Below are positions 57,520 to 64,000 of a DNA stretch of 64,000 nucleotides, in pieces. Numbering within the stretch: the stretch's first letter is position 1; each line of letters starts with the position of its first letter. The notes below the pieces were generated by a model. It worked only from the letters and a program-made list of their open reading frames with translations. It was not told the DNA's origin and searched no databases. Source of the DNA: Rosa chinensis (lineage: Eukaryota; Streptophyta; Magnoliopsida; Rosales; Rosaceae); assembly GCF_002994745.2 (NCBI RefSeq), contig NC_037090.1, positions 34,144,501-34,208,500 on the forward strand, given 5' to 3'. The position numbers were made by a program, and so were the translations under genes.

Positions 57520-58344
57520 CAACACTGAATTGAGGAAGGCCTTGCTGTCTAAGTCGAATCGGTCTATATTGGTGATAGAGGATATTGATTGCTCGGTGGA
57601 AATCCAAAACAGAGAGGCAGAGGAGGGTGCTTTTCAAAGTAACAAGTCCAAAAAGATGGTGAGCGTTATTCTCGTGTTAAAGATGTGATCATTTTTCCAT
57701 GATTTGGTTACTCGTTGTGTTAAATGTGCTTGTGTTATGTTGAAGATGAGATCTTTATTTATTTTTTATGTGCTAAAGATGTGACCTTTACTTTCACAAT
57801 TTGGCCATTTCTAATTCTGTTTAGCTAAAACGTGCTTGATGATTGGCAGTTGACGCTTTCCGAGTTGTTGAACTTCATTGATGGTTTGTGATCGAGTTGT
57901 GGTGATGAAAGGATCATAGTGTTCACAACGAACCATAAGGATCGGCTTGACCTGGCATTGCTGCGTCCGGGCCGAATGGACATGCACATTAACATGTCCT
58001 ATTGCACTGCAGGGGGTTTTAACATATTGGCCTCGAACTATCTTGGCATTCATCACAGCAACCGTCACAGGCTTTGTGGTGGAATTGAAGGACTAATTGA
58101 GAGTAGTGAGTTCACTCCTGCAGAGGTTGCTGAGGAGCTATTGAGGATCGATAATGCCGATGTTGCTCTTGAAGGACTAGTGAGTTTGCTCAAGGGAAAG
58201 AAAGTTGAGAGAAATGAAGCAAAGGAGGAGGGGGGGGGGGGGGGGGGGGGGGGGGATAACAAAGTTGAGATTCAAGATGTAAAGAGGCAGAAAACTGAGT
58301 CAAATGTCAATGGTGACAATCAAAACATGTTGCAGCTGAATTAA
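57520..58344 (+). pseudogene. BCS1-type AAA-ATPase pseudogene, 5'-truncated
   Basis: Two exons, 57520-57658 and 57850-58344. The first has ELRKALLSKSNRSILVIEDI(DCS), the Walker B region of plant AAA-ATPase-at-mitochondrial-outer-membrane (HSR4/ASD-like, BCS1) proteins. The second has TLSELLNFIDGL, FTTNHKDRLD, ALLRPGRMDMHI and an acidic/basic tail. An in-frame TGA at 57889-57891 follows FIDGL, where the family has Trp. The N-terminal membrane segment and Walker A are missing, and no such exon is found upstream. A 26-G homopolymer (58230-58255) lies in the C-terminal tail. Probably a truncated duplicate; some tail frames remain open. Confidence 0.8.
58230..58255 (+). repeat. 26-nt poly-G tract
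   Basis: Uninterrupted run of guanines in the pseudogene's last exon, coding poly-Gly in frame. Such tracts are unstable and can form G-quadruplexes; its length may also be affected by sequencing. Confidence 0.9.
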
Positions 58345-60160
58345 TAGAAGTAGGGTAACTACTAAAGGTTGGATCTTCAAGTATGTTTCTATAACAACTT
58401 TTGTGGACTTTGAACTAGCTGTGATTCTGAACAATCAAACTGTTCTGTTTTAGGGTAACTTATTTACTATCAAAACTGATATGTGTTGGCATCTTTTTGC
58501 GTGTCATCTTTTATCTAATTCGAATTTCTTGCTTATATCTTTCAGTTTATTAGCTTATTAAAAATCATCATGTTGGTGTTCTCGCTTCGATCACTTTCAA
58601 TCATAGTGGCCTATTTCAAATGTAAAGGATTTTTCTTTAACTTTAGAATTTAGTAATAAATGAAACTTAGAAGTAAAAAGACAACCCTTGAATGTGTAAT
58701 ACAAAGCTTTGATTAGTAGTCTCTGTCGAAATGGTGATGCTGGAAAAGTCTTGCTAGTATGGAACATTAGCTTTAGTTAGTTCAATCTTCATTACTGAAA
58801 AGTTAGAAGGAAATTTGGTTAATTTCTTTAGTTTGCTAAGGACACCCTAAAAAAAGGTCTTTATGGTAAATACCCAAATGAAGAAGAGTGGAAGAGACTC
58901 ACCATAAAAAGCAGAGACTTTTGCTTTTTTTTTAAAAAAAAGGAGAGACTTTTGCTTTTTTTTTTTTAAAAAGGAGAGACAGAGACTTTTGTCCGCGATG
59001 TATTCATGCAAATTTTTGCTCAATTTCAAAAAACGCTGCACAATTGGCTGGTTTTAGCTCAAACCGCGTTCAGCTCCCTTTTCAAAAGAGAATTACCATG
59101 TTGCCTTTCTGAAACGAACCAACATTGGCTAGATTGGTCAATAGACAAGGATGGTTTAGTAAATCGACTAAATTCCATTCTGAGCCTCTGGATTATAAAC
59201 CTGCCTTTCTCTTCCATTTGGACTAAACTTGCAGCTTTCCTCAGAAATGCTAAAGATATACAGGATGCTGTTGTGAATGTCTGTGTGATCGATCATACTC
59301 TCATCTGCATCAAAAGTTGGCGACTAAACAACTATACAAAAGTACAAAACCTAATTCATGTAAGTTCTACTTGCCCCAAACTCAATTCTACAAATTTGAT
59401 TCTATTGGAATTTGTCAATCAATGAAATTGGGTGCATTCCTATGTGTTCTGTGGTACCTTGTATGTTTATTCAACACCAAAGAATCTTCTTAATACTTCC
59501 AATTTTGGAAAATATGCTTTTTAAAAGGACCAAGGGGCCAGGGGATTTGGAACTGTTCATGTTGGAGTAGGAGCTTAATTTAGTGCACCATGGATACTGA
59601 TATAGGGTGACTTTAGAGTTGGCTATGATGCATATATTCAGCTAGATTGATTCTAGGAAATTAGGAATTAATATTTGCTTAGCTTAGTTTCTGGGTAATT
59701 GGCTAAATATTGTACTGATTGTTTGTCTTCAGTTCCTTATAAGCCCTCATGTACTGAAATCTTTATGCAATTGTTAGAATTTGTGGCTTTGATGGAAAAT
59801 TCTATAATACATACTCATATGTTATACACACATGTATAAATGTGATAACAAATTTGTTGTCAGAGTGGTAACGCTGAGTCTTATTTCATGTAATCTTAGT
59901 TTTATTAATGATAATTACACCACCTACGACCTTATTCTAAGTTTTTGAACAAATTCATTGTCAATGTTGTAATTTTTGTTTAATTATATGTAAATAGTGT
60001 AAATGAATATGGTAACTTTGTTCTCAATGTTGTAATTTTTGTTCAAATGGATGTAAAATGAGTGTACGTATGATAAACATCACGGTACAATAGCTTGTCC
60101 CGGCTTTGATACAATTTTTGTAATTGCATGGACAAACTTTGGAAGTAATGGGCTAGGACA
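58345..60160. other. Intergenic, no recognised gene
   Basis: Contains a short tandem 'ggagagacttttgctttttttt' repeat at about 58905-58995. A 139-codon ORF at 59006-59425 has no recognised domain and ordinary AT-rich codon use. Inverted homology to the 54065 segment lies at about 59840-59875. No feature with better support. Confidence 0.35.
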
Positions 60161-60169
60161 ATGTATTTA

Positions 60170-60334
60170 GGGATATTGACCATTTACATAATTTGAGCCT
60201 AAAAATTGTCTACTTACTCCAGTAAGAAATTATTGTGCCCACTCACCCATTTAAAAATAAAAAGACTATTTTAGACAAACTTTTATTATAAAACTAAAAC
60301 ATGCCACTCTCTCTCCTCTTTCACGCTAACAACG

Positions 60335-60384
<50 letters not shown>

Positions 60385-61538
60385 CTTCCCGAGCCCGTCG
60401 CCGGAGGCCTACATACTCGCCATCGGCACTGGTCCTCCTCACTGTCCCAGTTAGCGACGACTCTCCTCCTCCGCCGCAGTCCACGGCTCGACTTCCCTAG
60501 TCACTTGACCTCCTCGCTGACTCCATTCGCTTATGGATCTGGATCTGAATTCGCTTCTTTCGGTTCGACAAAATGAGCAGAGAAACGATGCTGTCGAGCA
60601 AGCTGTGCCCGGAGAACTTCGACCAGATGGCGTCGCTGATGGTGAGCAAAGCGCCTCGAAGTGATGAGATCGAAGATTTCCCATAATAGTACTCATCGCT
60701 GAGTTCACTACCGTCTTCGCCTGACGAGGACTGGACGGCGGTTGGTCAGGAGCGAAGCGTCGGGGACTAGATGGAGCGTCCATCCATGGAGGCTTTGCCG
60801 TTCCGACCTCACTTCCAGATTTCTGTCGCCGATCAATTCAACATCTGCACTGTGTGGGTTTCAACATTTTTTTTTTTGTTGGTCTGAGGGGTTCTGGCTA
60901 GGGTGGAGGTGTTGGGGACCGTGAGGCATAGGAATATAGTGAGATTGTTAGGGTTTTGTGTTTGATTGTGTTAGATTTTTTATGATTGATATAGGAATTG
61001 AATGAACTTGTTTCAGAGAAGCTGAGGCTGGAGCCGGAGAAGCAAAAGCTCTTGTTTAGGGGCAATAATAATATTATTGAGAGGCAATAATGTTTCTACT
61101 AGGGCAATAATGATATTATTAGGAGGCGAAAAAACGATTATTGGGGGATAATAATAAGATTATTGGGGGGCAAAAAAATGATTATTGGAGGCCAATAAAA
61201 ATATTATTTGGAGGTAATAACAAGATTATTGGGGGCCAATAAAGTTGGACTCCGGATTCCGATCACCGAATTCCGTTCATCCAGTCCGATCACGGGAGTT
61301 TGGCAGCCAGTCACTAGAATCCCGCAGCAGGTCACCAGAGTCAGGCAAAGTCTCTCTCAAAGTGACAAAGGAAGAGAGGGAAAAATTGTCCTAAAAATAA
61401 ACAAAAAAGAATAAAAAATAAATTAATTGGGTATTAGGGCAAAATATATATAAAATATTGTGTAAGTGAGCAATCTCTTAGAGTGTTTGGGTAAGTGGGG
61501 TTAATTAACTCCAAAATTGTGTAAATGGTCATTATCCC
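60170..61538 (-). mobile_element. MULE family copy 3 with ubiquitin-like cargo
   Basis: Perfect 9-bp TSD atgtattta at 60161-60169 and 61539-61547. The right TIR, read inward, is GGGATAATGACCATTTACAC and includes 'acccaaacactctaagaga', matching the left TIR of copies 1 and 2, so this copy is inverted. The minisatellite (about 61060-61245) is inverted accordingly. The interior has (CT)n (60337-60377), a GC-rich block (60380-60800) with unrecognised short ORFs, and a ubiquitin-like exon at 60995-61063. Confidence 0.83.
60995..61063 (+). pseudogene. Captured ubiquitin-like exon (BAG-type UBL?)
   Basis: After a TATAG acceptor, the frame reads ELNELVSEKLRLEPEKQKLL FRG. This resembles the middle of a ubiquitin-like domain as in plant BAG co-chaperones ('LK..L...TGLEP..QRLLFRGKE'). 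Only about 23 residues are recognisable before the minisatellite starts, so the assignment is tentative. Confidence 0.4.
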
Positions 61539-61559
61539 ATGTATTTAATCTATTTTATT

Positions 61560-61845
61560 TTTTGGCAAAGAGATAATAACGGTACCTAAGGGTGTCTTTG
61601 GCATGACTATACTTTTAGCAAAAGCTGGCTTTTGCTTATTTTTTAGAATAATGTGGCTAAAAAGCAAAGCAGCTGAATATTTGGTAAATGAATTTTTATA
61701 AGTGCTGTGAGCAAAGGGTTTGGTAAACTAAAAACTAAAAGTGTTGTGAGTTTGTAGAATGACCGATTTGGACATAAAAGAATTTTTGGCCTTAATTGTT
61801 TGGTAATATAATGTAGTTCAAGTTTTTTTAATTCAAAATGTGGTG
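61560..61845. mobile_element. Possible hAT MITE fragment
   Basis: The start 'gggtgtctttggcat' and following 'aaaagctggcttttgc' resemble a common plant hAT MITE. The opposite end and TSD were not found. Confidence 0.25.
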
Positions 61846-61847
61846 CA

Positions 61848-61903
61848 ATTTCATTAATCAAGATTTGAGTAGCCGCCCCAACCCTATTTCAAAAAAAAAA
61901 AAG
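61848..61903 (+). mobile_element. Retroposon 3'-tail fragment
   Basis: 'tttcattaatcaagatttgag' followed by 'agccgcccca' and an A-run matches the 3' terminus of the 8916/12598/13160 retroposon group. Severely 5'-truncated. Confidence 0.6.
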
Positions 61904-62240
61904 GGAAAATTCTCATACACCCCAAATCTAGCAATATACTTCCCTTACACCCCACCAACTTATTTTTATTCACACTCACACAAAACTTTTCACTTTTTCC
62001 CCCTACTTTATAAAATCACTCACTATTCATCCCACTAATACCCCTCTCTATCATACTTTTCTTTTATCTACATATTTTTAAAGCGTGGTGGGTCCATCTT
62101 GAATTTATTTATGAAGACTATATTTACAGATCAGGATTCATCCTCTACATTCAAAGGTAAGCAGTTAAGTTTTACTATTCATAATTCCGATAGTTGACAG
62201 AGTTGAGTTACTTGCTATCTGCAAAGTCACTAGTAAAGAA

Positions 62241-62432
62241 TTGAATACAGAAAGAGAAAAGTTGAGAAAGTTGAAAACTTTTAGAAACAATCTTAATAAA
62301 AATAGGCCCGATTATTGGGATATCATCTTTAGGATTCAAGGCAGAATCTATAAAGTTGAACAAGATATTGAAAATATCTTATATGTGTTGCAAGAGGAAC
62401 AAAAACCTCTTGATTATTTGAGCATTGGTTAG
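62241..62432 (+). CDS. Short viral-type ORF upstream of the PBS-like site
   Basis: 63 codons, highly charged, with RNNLNKNRPDYWDIIF and a helical C-terminal half. No family recognised. Its position before the PBS-like site is odd for a linear caulimovirid genome map and may reflect rearrangement or the end of a preceding viral copy. Confidence 0.35.
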   Translation: MNTEREKLRKLKTFRNNLNKNRPDYWDIIFRIQGRIYKVEQDIENILYVLQEEQKPLDYLSIG

Positions 62433-62445
62433 ATCCGCACTCCAT

Positions 62446-62457
62446 TGGTATCAAAGC
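62446..62457 (+). promoter_or_regulatory. tRNA-Met primer-binding-site-like sequence
   Basis: tggtatcaaagc differs from the complement of the initiator tRNA-Met 3' end at one position. It lies 32 bp before the ATG of the next viral ORF, as expected for the minus-strand priming site of caulimovirids. Confidence 0.55.
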
Positions 62458-62488
62458 TTGTAAAATAGCTCAAAAAGGGAATCCCCTA

Positions 62489-63211
62489 ATGGGGACAATG
62501 TCTGATTTAATATTAGAGAAGTTGAATTTTCTACTGAAATCCTCTGATGAGAAACATCAGATCTTGCTGAAAGAATTATCTAGATGTCAAGATCATCTAG
62601 AAAAACTACCTGCTATAATCTACCAATTAGAAAAATTAGAAAACAAAATAGATTATATCAAGGAACTTCCAAAAACAGAAGAAGAAAAACTAACGAGTGT
62701 TAGTAGAAAAATCAATAAACAGCAAAAAACGCTGGATACTATGAAAAATATACTGAAGGACAAGAAAATGTCAACAGTAAAAACAAAGAAAGCTAATGGA
62801 TTTAAACCATTAGAAAAACCAGAGAAGAATCCTCTTCCAAACATGATTTTTCTTGGACCTTCTACTAGTCAAACTAGTATTCGGTACGAAAACCCGAAAG
62901 ATACAAGAGATGTTAAAATGATGAGCATCTTCGGGAAAAAGAAAGGAGTACAACTCCTCAATGCTGAAGAATTCGAATTCAACAAAATCGAACAGGAGGT
63001 AAAAAACCCCGCAATAACAAAATTAGATTTTAAACAAATCTATAAAAGGGGAAAGTTTGATGTGCTGGATAGCCATCACTTCAAATTACTGGAATTTACA
63101 ACCCCCTCCACAACAGGAGAAAATGATCTACTGATGATCACTCCTACAGAAGTTGCCCGAGCAAGAACAAAACATTATCAATTTATGCATATTGGAGCAG
63201 TCCAAATCTGA
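62489..63211 (+). pseudogene. Viral ORF: coiled coil joined to movement-protein start
   Basis: 240 codons. The N-terminal ~100 residues are a Lys/Glu/Leu-rich coiled coil. The C-terminal ~80 residues, ending with MHIGAVQI, resemble the beginning of the 30K-superfamily movement protein of Caulimoviridae. The frame then terminates (TGA 63209-63211) and the remaining movement-protein domain is absent. The following coat-like frame begins almost at once, so a deletion of the intervening viral sequence is likely. Non-functional as it stands. Confidence 0.55.
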
Positions 63212-64000
63212 GTGAAAAGGCTAAAGAAACGGCCAAATCAAATATCTATGCTCTCAAAATCTGTGACATGAGATATTTTGAAGAATACTACTTGAATGAA
63301 TTTCAAGAATATTACTGTACAATTGGCGAACTAGAGAATACTGATCTAGTCAACCTGTTGCACAGGAAACTCCCTGAACCATGGAGAACAGTTGTGAGAG
63401 AAAGCATAGCTGAGAAACCAATTGAAAGATTTTCAGTTGGAGGAATTGCCAACAGAATTAGGCAATTACTGAAAGAACAGTGCAAATCCAATCTTAGTGC
63501 TAAGATGGCCAAGAAACAACTCAAAGGAGTTGAAAATTTCTGCTATGGAATACTGGATATGCCAACCAACTGGGGATGTCATGAATCCAAGTTCCACATA
63601 AAAAGAAAAGAAAAATATTACTCGAAAAAATTTAAAAAGAGTAATAAGAAAAAAGATTGGAAATTCAAGAAAAGTTCCAATTACAAGAAACAATAGGATG
63701 AAGATCCTAAAAAGAAATTCTTCAAGAAAAAGAAGAAGAACAGAGTCAACCATCAGAATACTCAACCAGGCAAGAAAGCTTGCAGATGCTGGTTATGTAA
63801 AGCTGAAGGGCACTATGCCAATGAATGCCCGGAAAAGGGTAAAAGATCTACTAAAGCTCTATTTGAAGAATATGAGCCTATAGTAGAGACTGCAAATATG
63901 AAGGGCTATGAAATAGCCTATTCTGATGATGACAGGACAGTATACTCTGCCTGGTCTGAAGAAGGAGAATCGTCTGATTTTGAAACAGATTCTGAAGTAG
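63211..64000 (+). pseudogene. Viral coat-protein-like region with zinc finger, interrupted
   Basis: Open from about 63211 (first ATG 63268) to TAG at 63694-63696; the same frame continues to the window end. A capsid-like helical region (FQEYYC...LLHRKLPEPW...) is followed by a Lys-rich stretch, a C-x-C-x2-C-x4-H-x4-C finger (CRCWLCKAEGHYANEC, about 63780-63827) and an acidic tail. This order is characteristic of Caulimoviridae coat proteins. The internal TAG disrupts it. Genus cannot be settled without the RT region. Confidence 0.7.

Larger units (their letters stand above)
62130..64000 (+). mobile_element. Endogenous pararetrovirus (Caulimoviridae), degraded, runs off the edge
   Basis: A primer-binding-site-like tggtatcaaagc (62446-62457, initiator-tRNA-Met type) and adjacent frames for a coiled-coil/movement-like protein and a coat-like protein with a caulimovirid zinc finger identify integrated viral DNA. 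Coding is broken by an internal stop, and the movement-protein frame ends abruptly at 63211. Protease, RT and RNase H, if present, would lie beyond 64000. The left boundary is uncertain; 61905-62130 is AC-rich non-coding sequence that may belong to the insertion or its target. Confidence 0.8.

Noticed and set aside
59006..59425. 139-codon ORF as a gene
   Set aside because: No domain, no splice or promoter context, and ordinary AT-rich composition; could be chance.

Overview
The window is nuclear DNA of a flowering plant, most probably a eudicot. Genes have many short GT-AG introns, the proteins are plant families (DUF724, LACS1-type acyl-CoA synthetase), and most of the sequence is plant transposable elements (Copia, CACTA, hAT, MULE, tRNA-derived SINE, poly-A retroposons) plus an endogenous pararetrovirus. 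The TE mix is reminiscent of Rosaceae, but that is a weak inference. No tRNA gene, CRISPR array or bacterial operon was seen.

Only two loci look like working host genes. At 828-2354 (+) are the last three exons of a DUF724-domain protein whose 5' part lies outside the window. At 19882-24216 (+) is a complete 18-exon long-chain acyl-CoA synthetase closest to LACS1; the reconstructed CDS is 1986 nt (661 aa) and stays in frame through every junction. A BCS1-type AAA-ATPase at 57520-58344 is a 5'-truncated pseudogene with an in-frame stop.

The rest is layered transposons, and target-site duplications (TSDs) could be read directly for most of them. 2.4-8.9 kb: decayed antisense retroposons, a hAT-like element holding a MULE-like MITE, and a hAT with a transposase remnant. 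8.9-16.0 kb: poly-A retroposons with 13-18 bp TSDs, a 1.8 kb MULE and an old tandem duplication split by two retroposons. 16.3-18.5 kb: a MULE inside a MULE. 24.2-24.7 kb: a solo LTR starting 7 bp after the LACS stop codon. 25.6-26.0 kb: two SINEs in one target. 26.4-45.2 kb: one Copia element (minus strand) opened by two insertions, a 3.8 kb element and an 8.8 kb CACTA; the CACTA contains a 2.8 kb hAT carrying a 524-bp tandem repeat. 45.4-53.4 kb: a four-level nest in which a TIR element contains a MULE, which contains a 5.3 kb CACTA and a 415 bp MULE-MITE. 54.7-61.5 kb: retroposons, a MITE, the AAA pseudogene and a third copy of the MULE family. 62.1-64.0 kb: a degraded endogenous caulimovirid running off the end.

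Several elements carry pieces of host genes: an MSL10-like channel exon and a ubiquitin-like exon in two MULE copies, an expp1-like gene fragment in one CACTA and a BRO1/ALIX-like first exon in the other. Gene-fragment capture by a small set of related elements is the most interesting theme. I did not find a convincing wholly new biological system.
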